This document shows positions 26,155 to 34,511 of a DNA stretch of 64,000 nt, one piece after another. A model generated the notes under the pieces. It did no database searches. It saw only the letters and a list, made by a program, of their open reading frames with translations, and was not told where the DNA came from. Location: contig CAJXRD010000008.1 of assembly GCA_913058295.1 (NCBI GenBank), forward strand, positions 19,306-83,305. The letters are read 5' to 3'. A program made the translations under genes and the position numbers. The first letter of the stretch is position 1, and every line of letters starts with the position of its first letter. This DNA comes from an uncultured Flavobacteriales bacterium (GTDB lineage Bacteria > Bacteroidota > Bacteroidia > Flavobacteriales > Flavobacteriaceae).

Positions 26155-27597
26155 TTATGGCTTATCCAGGATTATTAGTAAGGTATCCATTTTTAAGCGA
26201 TACTTAAGCCATTCTTCAAGTTTAGCCATATCTTCTTTTTTTGCTTCATCAGAAATATTTTCATTCCAGACCACATTAATAACAGGCAAGGTATCCATTG
26301 TGGTAAAGTTTGTAGAAACTCTATTAGAATAGCTTATCTTTTTAATCTCATTATAATTAATTTTAACTTCCTTACTTATTTCTTTAAACCGAATTTCTTT
26401 AAATTTTAATTTTCTAAGTTCGCTTTCCAAAAAATTAATTTGATTGTCTTTATTTTTAATTAATTCTTCGTTTTTAACATACAAATCTTCAAGTATCTCA
26501 AATTTTATTTCTCCAGACATAGATTGTGCCAAATGTGTACTTGGATCAGACCCTTGAATAACGTTTAATTCACTATCTCTAAGATCCTTAACTTTTTCCA
26601 ATTCTGCTTTCCATGTATTTATTATATCTTCAGGAATTAGTTTACCTATAAAATATACATTGATTTCATTTTTATCAAAATCTTTTGAAAGTTTCACCAC
26701 CTCAGCTCCTTCATAATTCATATTTGTTTTTACAAAATCACTGGCTCTATTTTCAAATAGTTCAACTTTCAATAAATTCAAAAATAAAATAATACTAGGT
26801 ACCATAACTAGTAACGCTATTATTGTAGCAATTTGAGCTACTCTTCTTCTTCTTTTAGAATTAGCATACCGCACCAAAGGAAAGCGTAATAATTTAGCAA
26901 CAACAAATGCTGATAAAGCTATAAATACTGCATTTATAGAAAAAAGATAAAATGCCCCTCCCGCATAACTCATATTACCAATAGCCAAACCGTATCCAAC
27001 CGTACAAAGAGGTGGCATTAAAGCCGTGGCAATTGCAACACCAAATATTACACTGGCAATGGTTCCTTTTTTGGTCTTTGCTACAATCAAAGCCAAACCA
27101 CCAAAAATGGCAATAAAAACATCTAAAATAGTTGGGTAAGTTCTTGCTATTAACTCCGGACTTTCTTTAGTAAGAGGTGATAATTCAAAATACAAATAGG
27201 CTGTAACTACACTTAAAGCAATCATTACTCCAAGGTTTATAAGGGATCTTTTTAAAGTTTCTACATCATTAATTGCAACCGATAACCCTAAGGCAACAAT
27301 AGGACCCATCAATGGAGAAATTAACATTGCACCAATCACAACTGCAGGGCTACTTACATTAAGACCTATAGAAGCCACAAAAATTGAAAAAACTAAAATC
27401 CAAGCATTATGACCTTTAAAGGAAATATCCTTCCTTACGGCCTCAATCGTTGCATCCCTATCTGTATCATCTCTAATGTCCAATAACTCTTTAAAGAACA
27501 CTTTTAATCCATGCCAGGCTGATTGCTTTACTTGTTCAAATTCTTTTTCATCAGATGTTATCTTTTTTTGGTCTACTTTTTCTTCTGAATCTTCCAT
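26155..27597 (-). CDS. DUF389 family membrane protein
   Basis: 480 residues. Residues 35-270 contain the DUF389 membrane block: FVASIGLNVSSPAVVIGAML, ISPLMGPIVALGLSVAINDV, and later VAIATALMPPLCTVGYGLAI. A basic segment (YANSKRRRR) and a soluble, charged C-terminal domain rich in coiled-coil-like sequence follow (ELIKNKDNQINFLESELRKL). The family is widespread and uncharacterised, often guessed to be a transporter or channel. Its ATG directly follows the manC stop (TAG-ATG), so it is translated from the manC message. Confidence 0.85.
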   Translation of the reverse strand: MEDSEEKVDQKKITSDEKEFEQVKQSAWHGLKVFFKELLDIRDDTDRDATIEAVRKDISFKGHNAWILVFSIFVASIGLNVSSPAVVIGAMLISPLMGPIVALGLSVAINDVETLKRSLINLGVMIALSVVTAYLYFELSPLTKESPELIARTYPTILDVFIAIFGGLALIVAKTKKGTIASVIFGVAIATALMPPLCTVGYGLAIGNMSYAGGAFYLFSINAVFIALSAFVVAKLLRFPLVRYANSKRRRRVAQIATIIALLVMVPSIILFLNLLKVELFENRASDFVKTNMNYEGAEVVKLSKDFDKNEINVYFIGKLIPEDIINTWKAELEKVKDLRDSELNVIQGSDPSTHLAQSMSGEIKFEILEDLYVKNEELIKNKDNQINFLESELRKLKFKEIRFKEISKEVKINYNEIKKISYSNRVSTNFTTMDTLPVINVVWNENISDEAKKEDMAKLEEWLKYRLKMDTLLIILDKP

Positions 27598-28698
27598 CTA
27601 TTTAAATTTATTACCAAATTTTTGGTTTATTCTAGAAACTAACTCTTTAATATCTTGATCTTTCTTTTTGGGGTAAATCATTAAAACATCTTCTTTATCA
27701 ACCACAATAAAATCTTCAATTCCATCTAAAACTACTAATTTTTCTGAAGAAGTAAAAACTATATTTCCTTTTGCATCTTTATAAGATGCTTTTGCACGAA
27801 CTGTCGCATTTCCATTCTCATCCTTTTCTAATTTATCATATAACGCTCCCCAAGTACCTAGATCATTCCAATCGAATGTTGCTTTTTTTACAAATACATT
27901 ATCAGACCTTTCTAATATTCCATAATCGATAGAAATATTTTCAGCGTTTTCATAATTTTCAAGTATAAAGTCTCGCTCTTCTGAAGTGTTTAATTTTTCA
28001 TTCCCTCCAGAAAACAATTGATACATTTCGGGTAAATTCTTTTTAAAAGAAGTGATGATACTTTTAACACTCCAAATAAAAATCCCAGCATTCCAAAGAA
28101 AGTTTCCATCTGCAATAAATTGCTTAGCAGTATTATAATCTGGTTTCTCTCTAAACTGATTTACCTTATTAATTGTTCCTGAAGAGTTTTTATCAGATTC
28201 AATATAACCATAGCCAGTATTTGCAAAGGTTGGATAAATCCCTAAAGTCATAAGTTTGTCATCAGATTCACAGGCCTTAAAACAAGTTTCTACATCGTTT
28301 AAGAAGGAAGCCTCATCTTCAATCCAATGATCACTTGGAGCAACTAACATTAATGCATTTGGATTTTCTTTATAAATTTTCAATGCCGATAATAAAATAC
28401 AAGGAGCTGTATTTCGCATAGCGGGTTCTAAAACAATATTATTTAAAGATATTCCTGGAAGCTGTTTTTGAACTAAATCTACATACCTGTCATTAGTCAA
28501 GATAAAGGTGTTTTCTGAAGGTATTAAAGCATTCATTCTAGAAAACGTTTGTTGCAATAAAGATTTTCCAGTACCCAACATATCTTGAAATTGTTTTGGA
28601 TTTTCTGTAGTGCTAACCGGCCAAAATCTAGATCCAATTCCTCCAGCCATGATAACTGCATAAAAATTATTGTTCTTTATTTTATTATTTTTTTCCAT
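27598..28698 (-). CDS. manC: mannose-1-phosphate guanylyltransferase
   Basis: 366 residues, nucleotidyltransferase fold. The pyrophosphorylase signature is VIMAGGIGSRFWPVSTTENP followed by KQFQDMLG; also MLVAPSDHWIEDE near residue 107, FREKPDYNTAKQF, and WNAGIFIWSV. It makes GDP-mannose from GTP and mannose-1-phosphate for glycan synthesis. The C-terminal isomerase domain of bifunctional ManC is absent. It is followed without a gap by the DUF389 gene and preceded by the SprT-like gene with 63 bp between them. Confidence 0.92.
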   Translation of the reverse strand: MEKNNKIKNNNFYAVIMAGGIGSRFWPVSTTENPKQFQDMLGTGKSLLQQTFSRMNALIPSENTFILTNDRYVDLVQKQLPGISLNNIVLEPAMRNTAPCILLSALKIYKENPNALMLVAPSDHWIEDEASFLNDVETCFKACESDDKLMTLGIYPTFANTGYGYIESDKNSSGTINKVNQFREKPDYNTAKQFIADGNFLWNAGIFIWSVKSIITSFKKNLPEMYQLFSGGNEKLNTSEERDFILENYENAENISIDYGILERSDNVFVKKATFDWNDLGTWGALYDKLEKDENGNATVRAKASYKDAKGNIVFTSSEKLVVLDGIEDFIVVDKEDVLMIYPKKKDQDIKELVSRINQKFGNKFK

Positions 28699-28761
28699 AT
28701 TTAATTGCTGAAAAGACGGTAATTCTTTTTTAAAATTCTTGATTATTTAAAATAGTAATAA

Positions 28762-29358
28762 CTATTTTAAAAACTCTACTTCTGCATTAGGATTAAATAG
28801 ATAAACTTTACCTGTTGAAATTTCAACACATTCATAACGCTTCACTCTTTTGTTGCCACGCTTAAATATTTTACCATTATATAACCTAAACTCACCACCC
28901 AAAGGTATTTCAAAGATATAATTTTTATCATTGTCGGGGTCAAATTGTTTTAAGGCCAAAGATAGCTTAGCATCTGTATCACTACTTGCTTTAGGATTTT
29001 TGAAATGTAATGCCAATAAAGGCAATAATTGCAAGGGAAAAATCTCTGGGCGTAAAAAGGGAAGCATTAGTCTTTGAAAGGTAAATTTCCACTCTTTTCC
29101 ATGAGGTTTTATTTTTCTTCCAAATTCAGAAAACGCAATTAAATGCGCAATTTCATGAATTAAAGTGATTAAAAAGCGATAGGTATTTAAACTTGCATTA
29201 ACGGTTATAAGATGTTGCCCGTTTGCCGTTTTACGATAATCCCCATGGCGGGTTACGCGTTCATTTACAATTTTAAGGTGTAAATTATATTTTTTTATCA
29301 ATTGAAAAACAGGAACTACTGAAGCTTGTGGAATATATTTTTCAAGTGTTTCTTGCAT
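28762..29358 (-). CDS. SprT-like zinc metallopeptidase domain protein
   Basis: 198 residues. The zinc motif HEIAH lies in FLITLIHEIAHLIAFSEFGR near residue 68, with PHGKEWKFTFQRLM supplying the third ligand (SprT pattern HExxH ... H). The C-terminal part (RVKRYECVEISTGKVYLFNP) resembles a SprT zinc-ribbon but only one cysteine remains, so the ribbon seems lost. SprT-like proteases in eukaryotes remove DNA-protein crosslinks; the bacterial role is uncertain. It starts 7 bp after the SDR gene and belongs to the pdhA-pdhC-SDR gene string. Confidence 0.82.
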   Translation of the reverse strand: MQETLEKYIPQASVVPVFQLIKKYNLHLKIVNERVTRHGDYRKTANGQHLITVNASLNTYRFLITLIHEIAHLIAFSEFGRKIKPHGKEWKFTFQRLMLPFLRPEIFPLQLLPLLALHFKNPKASSDTDAKLSLALKQFDPDNDKNYIFEIPLGGEFRLYNGKIFKRGNKRVKRYECVEISTGKVYLFNPNAEVEFLK

Positions 29359-29365
29359 TAAATCT

Positions 29366-30046
29366 TTATGGTGTAGAGTTAGAAACCTGTAATACCTTTC
29401 CGTTATACATTTTATTTCCAGTAAGAGAAAAATTCATTATATATTGAGCCATTTCTTCGGCTGCAGTATTTGCTTTAAAACCTGGAAATGCTTCTTCAAG
29501 CATTTGGGTTTGAACTGCTCCTAGTGCCAATACATTAAATGAAGGCCCCGTTTCTTTATACTCTTCGGCTAGCAGTTCGGTTAAGGTAATTAAAGCTCCC
29601 TTACTACTACTATAAGCACTTAATCCAGGGAACTTCACACTGCCTTGTATTCCACCCATACTGCTAATATTAACTACGTGACCATCCTTTTTCATAAAAG
29701 GAAGCATCGCTTGAGTTAAAGCTGCAGCACCAAAGACATTTACATCGTAAACTTCTTTAAATTCTGCCGGTGTAGTTTCCTTAAAAGGCTTATTAATTAA
29801 TGTTCCTGAATTATTAATCAAAACATCAACTTGTTTCCAGTTTTCTTTTACAAAATTAGAAATCTTATCAATATCTTTTGAATCTGTAATATCAAAAGGA
29901 AAAATAGTACAGCCGTCCAATTGAATACTAGAAACAGGCACAGGATTTCTAGACAAGGCTAATACTTGACAGCCAGCATCTGCAAAGAGCTGTACCAATT
30001 CATAACCAATTCCCCTACTCGTACCTGTGATAATTACTTTCTTCAT
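29366..30046 (-). CDS. short-chain dehydrogenase/reductase
   Basis: 226 residues from the preferred start at 30046 (MKKVIITGTSRGIGYELVQL). The ORF track's start three codons earlier would overlap pdhC by 8 bp. It has the NAD(P)-binding TGTSRGIG, the NNSG motif (LINNSGTLINKP), the catalytic Ser in VVNISSMGGIQGS and the YxxxK in SAYSSSKGALI. The substrate is unknown. The single base between this start and the pdhC stop implies one transcript with the pyruvate dehydrogenase genes. Confidence 0.88.
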   Translation of the reverse strand: MKKVIITGTSRGIGYELVQLFADAGCQVLALSRNPVPVSSIQLDGCTIFPFDITDSKDIDKISNFVKENWKQVDVLINNSGTLINKPFKETTPAEFKEVYDVNVFGAAALTQAMLPFMKKDGHVVNISSMGGIQGSVKFPGLSAYSSSKGALITLTELLAEEYKETGPSFNVLALGAVQTQMLEEAFPGFKANTAAEEMAQYIMNFSLTGNKMYNGKVLQVSNSTP

Positions 30047-30047
30047 C

Positions 30048-31658
30048 TTATACAAACATCGTCACAGGGCTTTCAATATAAGCTCTAAGGGTTTGTAAAA
30101 AGGCTGCTCCAGTTGCACCATCAACTGTACGATGATCACAAGCTAAAGTTAATATCATGGTATTACCAACCGCAAGCTGTCCGTTTTTAACAACAGGTTT
30201 CTCCACAATTGCACCAACCGATAGAATGGCAGAATTTGGTTGATTTATGATAGAAGTAAACTCCTTTATCCCAAACATTCCAAGGTTAGAAACAGTAAAT
30301 GTGCTTCCGTCCATTTCTTCTGGGGATAATTTTTTATTTCTAGCTTTACCAGCCAATTCTTTTACCGAAGTCCCTATCTGATTAAAAGTCATTTGATCTG
30401 CAAACTTTAATACAGGAACCAATAAACCATCATCGACAGCTACTGCAACTCCTATATGAATATGTTTTGCTAATAATGTAGATGTATCTGTCCAATGTGA
30501 ATTTACTTTAGGATGCTTACGCAATGCCATTGCACAAGCTTTTACTATCATATCGTTAAAAGACACCTTTACATCTGGCGCAGAATTAATGGCTTTTCTA
30601 GCTGCTATCGCATGATCCATATCCAACTCTACAGTAAGATAATAATGGGGGGCCATAAATTTAGATTCTCCTAAACGTTTGGCAATTACTTTTCGCATTT
30701 GCGAATTTTTAACTTCCTCAAAACTCTCAACTCCTACAGGAACATATGATGATGCTCCGGACGAAGCAGGCTGATAGTTTTCAATATCTCGTTTTATAAT
30801 TCTACCATTTTCTCCACTCCCAGCTACATGATGAAGATTGATTCCCTTTTCATCTGCAAGCTTTTTCGCTAAAGGAGATATAAATATTCTTCCTCCTTCA
30901 AGGCTTGTATTTTTGTTTGAAACTGGTTGAATTGTTTCTGGTTTCGCTGCTACAATTGGGGCAGCAATTTTTGTTTCAGAAGGTGTTGCAATTTCTTCAA
31001 TATCACTTTCTGTTTTATAACTTTCTAGAATTCCAGTAACATCTGTTCCTTTAGGTCCAATAATTGCAAGAACACTATCTACTAATGCAGATTCTCCTTC
31101 TTTAATTCCAATTTCTAATAAAGATCCTGTATAGAAAGATTCAAACTCCATAGTTGCCTTATCGGTTTCTATTTCAGCAAGAATATCTCCTTCTTCAACT
31201 GTATCTCCAACTTTTTTATTCCATAACGCAACTGTTCCCTCAGTCATCGTATCACTTAGCCTAGGCATAGTAATCACCTCAACTCCTTCAGGGATAGTTA
31301 TCCCATTCGTTTTTGTAATTTCTTCAGAAATAGGAGTCTCAACATTGTCTGTAAATTCCTTTTTTTCTTCAGGTAAGGATGACGAATTATTTCCCTTTAT
31401 TATTTCTGAAATATCTTCATCCTTATCACCAATAATAGCCAATAGCACATCCACTTCAACAGTTTCTCCTTCTTGAACTCCTATATAAAGCAATGTCCCT
31501 TCATAGAAAGATTCAAACTCCATAGTCGCCTTATCGGTTTCTATTTCAGCAAGAATATCTCCTTCCGTAATTTTGTCTCCTACCTTAAAAAGCCACTTTG
31601 CAACAGTACCTTCTTCCATGGTATCGCTTAAACGCGGCATATTGATTACTTCTACCAT
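30048..31658 (-). CDS. pdhC: pyruvate dehydrogenase E2, dihydrolipoamide acetyltransferase, two lipoyl domains
   Basis: 536 residues. Two lipoyl domains each carry the lipoylation site EIETDKATMEFESF (near residues 45 and 170). Then a linker, the E3/E1-binding domain (FISPLAKKLADEKGINLHHV, GSGENGRIIKRDIENY), and the catalytic acetyltransferase with DHRTVDGATGAAFLQTL near the C-terminus. It forms the core of the complex that converts pyruvate to acetyl-CoA. It lies 5 bp after pdhA; as in related flavobacteria the E1 beta gene is not adjacent. Confidence 0.94.
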   Translation of the reverse strand: MVEVINMPRLSDTMEEGTVAKWLFKVGDKITEGDILAEIETDKATMEFESFYEGTLLYIGVQEGETVEVDVLLAIIGDKDEDISEIIKGNNSSSLPEEKKEFTDNVETPISEEITKTNGITIPEGVEVITMPRLSDTMTEGTVALWNKKVGDTVEEGDILAEIETDKATMEFESFYTGSLLEIGIKEGESALVDSVLAIIGPKGTDVTGILESYKTESDIEEIATPSETKIAAPIVAAKPETIQPVSNKNTSLEGGRIFISPLAKKLADEKGINLHHVAGSGENGRIIKRDIENYQPASSGASSYVPVGVESFEEVKNSQMRKVIAKRLGESKFMAPHYYLTVELDMDHAIAARKAINSAPDVKVSFNDMIVKACAMALRKHPKVNSHWTDTSTLLAKHIHIGVAVAVDDGLLVPVLKFADQMTFNQIGTSVKELAGKARNKKLSPEEMDGSTFTVSNLGMFGIKEFTSIINQPNSAILSVGAIVEKPVVKNGQLAVGNTMILTLACDHRTVDGATGAAFLQTLRAYIESPVTMFV

Positions 31659-31663
31659 AGTAA

Positions 31664-32662
31664 TTATAATTTATGTGATAAAAATGGATAATCTTCTTGA
31701 TCGTAAACAGCATCGTACATTACGTTCTTATCTGGATATGGAGATTCGTCGGCAAATTTTTCACATTCATTTACCAAATCTCTTACTTTTTTATCTATCT
31801 CTTCTAATTGTTTTTCTGTAGCGTATTTTTTCTTTGTAATAACATCTCTAACATAAGTAATCGGATCTTCTTTTTGTTTTTCTACAACTTCCGCTTTCGT
31901 ACGATAATGTTGTGCATCACTCATAGAATGCCCTCTAAAACGATAGGTCCTTATTTCTAAAAAACTAGGTCCTTCCCCTCGACGAGCTCTTTGAATAGCT
32001 TCATCCAATTCTTTTGCTACTGTTTCTGGCTTCATTCCATCTACAGGCTTACAAGGCATTTCGTAAGCTAATCCCATCTTCCAAATTTCGGAATGACTAG
32101 CAGTACGTTCTACTGAAGTTCCCATAGCGTAACCATTATTTTCAACACAAAAAACAACAGGTAATTTCCAAAGCATTGCTAAATTAAATGCTTCGTGAAG
32201 TGATCCTTGTCGCATAGCGCCATCCCCCATAAAAGTAAGTGTAACTGCATCGCGTTTAAAATATTTATCTGCGAATGCTAAACCAGCACCCAAAGGTATT
32301 TGTCCTCCAACAATTCCGTGACCACCATAAAAACGGTGTTCCTTAGAAAAAATATGCATAGAACCACCTAGCCCTTGAGAAGTACCAGTACCTTTTCCAT
32401 ACAATTCTGCCATTACCCTTTTTGGATCTACTCCCATGGCAATCGGCTGTACATGATTTCTATAAGCAGTTATCATTCTATCCTTAGTTAAATCCATTGC
32501 ATGCAATGCACCAGCTAATACAGCTTCCTGACCATTATAGAGATGTAAAAAACCTCTTACTTTTTGGTTGATATAAACTTGCGCAAGTTTATCTTCAAAT
32601 TTTCTCCAGAAGTACATGTTCTCGTACCATTCTAGATATGTTTTTTTTGTGATTTTCTTCAT
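31664..32662 (-). CDS. pdhA: pyruvate dehydrogenase E1 component, alpha subunit
   Basis: 332 residues. The thiamine diphosphate motif is TFMGDGAMRQGSLHEAFNLA followed by VVFCVENNGYAMGTS, and the phosphorylation-loop-like RTYRFRGHSMSDAQHYRTK lies near residue 245. The N-terminal MYFWRKFEDKLAQVYINQKV matches E1 alpha. It pairs with an E1 beta encoded elsewhere and decarboxylates pyruvate. It begins the operon pdhA-pdhC-SDR-SprT-like and has a good candidate promoter upstream. Confidence 0.94.
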   Translation of the reverse strand: MKKITKKTYLEWYENMYFWRKFEDKLAQVYINQKVRGFLHLYNGQEAVLAGALHAMDLTKDRMITAYRNHVQPIAMGVDPKRVMAELYGKGTGTSQGLGGSMHIFSKEHRFYGGHGIVGGQIPLGAGLAFADKYFKRDAVTLTFMGDGAMRQGSLHEAFNLAMLWKLPVVFCVENNGYAMGTSVERTASHSEIWKMGLAYEMPCKPVDGMKPETVAKELDEAIQRARRGEGPSFLEIRTYRFRGHSMSDAQHYRTKAEVVEKQKEDPITYVRDVITKKKYATEKQLEEIDKKVRDLVNECEKFADESPYPDKNVMYDAVYDQEDYPFLSHKL

Positions 32663-32708
32663 TTGTTAACGTACTATTAGCCAATTAGGCAAATTACTAC
32701 AAGGTTAG

Positions 32709-32737
32709 CAAAAATACTATATTCTAAGATTCTACAA
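32709..32737 (-). promoter_or_regulatory. candidate promoter for pdhA operon
   Basis: On the minus strand TATTTTTG (bases 32709-32716) matches TAnnTTTG. A TTG at 32735-32737 lies 18 bp upstream, in place of the -33 box. The pdhA ATG follows 46 bases after the -7 element. Confidence 0.5.
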
Positions 32738-32766
32738 TGCTAGATTTGCTAAAAACTATTAAATCG

Positions 32767-33249
32767 TTATAGAAAGGTGCTATCGAAAATAAGGGGTAAT
32801 AAATCTTTTATGGAATTGGATTTAACAATTTTCCCCGATTCTCCCATAAAATAGATAGCCATAAAAGCGTTTTGTTTTACTTCATACTCTGCCAATACTT
32901 GCCTACAAGCACCACAAGGAGCAACGGGTGAGGTAACTTTATTTTTTAATGACTTCGCTGAAATCGCCATGGTAGTGATGGTCGCATTTGGATGTGTAGC
33001 ACCAGCATGAAATATAGCCACACGTTCTGCACAAAGTCCTGATGGATAAGCAGCATTTTCTTGATTATTACCTAAAATAATTTCTCCAGTATCCAACTGA
33101 AGTGCCGCCCCAACTTTAAATTGTGAATAAGGCGCATAAGCATTTTCACGTGCTTCATGCGCCTTATTCATTAAAGTTTGAATCGAAGAAGGAAGATCTG
33201 AAATAGTATCAAACACTTCTAAATTAATTTCAATTCTTATGTTTTTCAC
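32767..33249 (-). CDS. cdd: cytidine deaminase
   Basis: 160 residues, single-domain tetrameric type. The zinc site is complete: CAERVAIFHAGA (Cys and catalytic Glu) near residue 72 and APCGACRQVLAEYE near 110. YAPYSQFKVGAALQL is the substrate-binding start. It hydrolyses cytidine to uridine in pyrimidine salvage. It follows porV with 5 bp between and is probably co-transcribed with it, a neighbourhood I recall from other flavobacteria. Confidence 0.93.
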   Translation of the reverse strand: MKNIRIEINLEVFDTISDLPSSIQTLMNKAHEARENAYAPYSQFKVGAALQLDTGEIILGNNQENAAYPSGLCAERVAIFHAGATHPNATITTMAISAKSLKNKVTSPVAPCGACRQVLAEYEVKQNAFMAIYFMGESGKIVKSNSIKDLLPLIFDSTFL

Positions 33250-33254
33250 ATTTT

Positions 33255-34475
33255 CTAGTATTCGTCATACTCATCTCCAAAGCTAAATGTTAGTCCGAAA
33301 CGAAGGGTACCTTCTAATGGACTTACTACACTTGAAGTAGAAATTAAATAGGATATATCTATATTTATTGTAGTATATTTAAATCCAGCACCTAAAGACA
33401 TAAACTGTCTAGCACCTTTATCTGGGTGCTCATTAAAATAACCAGCTCTAAAAGCAAATACATCTCTAAACCAATATTCTGCTCCTAATGCCCAAGTAAC
33501 TTCATTTAATTCTTCACTAAATCCGTTTGGCGCATCTGTAAAAGATTGAGTCATTCCTTTAAAGAAGTTAACATCTGGATCTTTTCCTTTATAAATTGCA
33601 TTGTTATCTATAACAACTTCTCCATCATCTAATTCACCGTTTCCATTATCATCTACAAACTCCGTCCCTCGAATTGGAGGAGTTGGCACTAATAATTTAT
33701 TAAACTCTATGCTTACCCCAATTTTATTGTATTCATCTAAGATAAAATCAAATCCACCACCAAGAGCAAGGTTTGTTGGCAAGCTACTTTCTGAACCAAC
33801 TTCATCATATTTTAATTTAGGTCCAATATTCGAGATATTAAAACCACCTCTCCAACGGCCATCAAAACTATCGTAAGCTACTTCTTCACTTTGGTAATAT
33901 CCAGAAATATCTACTGCAAACGAACTTGCTGCAGTAGCATCTTCATTAGCTGTTTGTAATTTTAAATCGGATCTAATATACCTTCCTGTAATACCCATTG
34001 AAAAACGTTCGTCTAATCTTAATGAATAGGAAACATCAAAAGCAAGTTCATTTGGCTTTACAATTAAAGGCTCTTGATCAATAGTTTCTCTAAGCTCTAT
34101 TTCACCATTGCTAAAATATCTAAAACCGAATGCTAATGCACTTCTTTCATTTAAACGATTATAATAAGTAACATTTCCTAAAAAGATATCACTAACCAAA
34201 CTACTTAAATAAGGAGTGTAAGTTATACCTATACCTTGTTTAGAAACTGCAAAAGCATATTTTGAAGCATTCCATTGTTGTGAGAATGCATCTGCTGAAG
34301 TGGTAACACCAATATCAGCTAAACCTGCAGAACGTGCATCTGCTGCAATTAACATAAAAGGAACACCTGTTGTAATTGCTCGCGAATCATCTGAATTAGG
34401 AATAATAACAACTTCTTGTGCTGAAACATTATAAGCGATTAACCCCAATAATGCGAATAAAAATATTTTTTTCAT
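33255..34475 (-). CDS. porV: type IX secretion system outer membrane protein PorV (LptO)
   Basis: 406 residues. Signal peptide MKKIFLFALLGLIAYNVSAQ, then GVPFMLIAADARSAGLADIG and SADAFSQQWNASKYAF, diagnostic of PorV/PorQ-type FadL-like barrels. The rest alternates as a beta-barrel and ends SFGDEYDEY. PorV shuttles T9SS cargo from the translocon to the PorU sortase at the outer membrane. It lies 36 bp after porU; a TATATTTG box at 34492-34499 (minus strand) may give it its own transcript. Confidence 0.93.
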   Translation of the reverse strand: MKKIFLFALLGLIAYNVSAQEVVIIPNSDDSRAITTGVPFMLIAADARSAGLADIGVTTSADAFSQQWNASKYAFAVSKQGIGITYTPYLSSLVSDIFLGNVTYYNRLNERSALAFGFRYFSNGEIELRETIDQEPLIVKPNELAFDVSYSLRLDERFSMGITGRYIRSDLKLQTANEDATAASSFAVDISGYYQSEEVAYDSFDGRWRGGFNISNIGPKLKYDEVGSESSLPTNLALGGGFDFILDEYNKIGVSIEFNKLLVPTPPIRGTEFVDDNGNGELDDGEVVIDNNAIYKGKDPDVNFFKGMTQSFTDAPNGFSEELNEVTWALGAEYWFRDVFAFRAGYFNEHPDKGARQFMSLGAGFKYTTINIDISYLISTSSVVSPLEGTLRFGLTFSFGDEYDEY

Positions 34476-34511
34476 TTAGTAAAATTTTTGACAAATATAA
34501 TTTTAATTTAT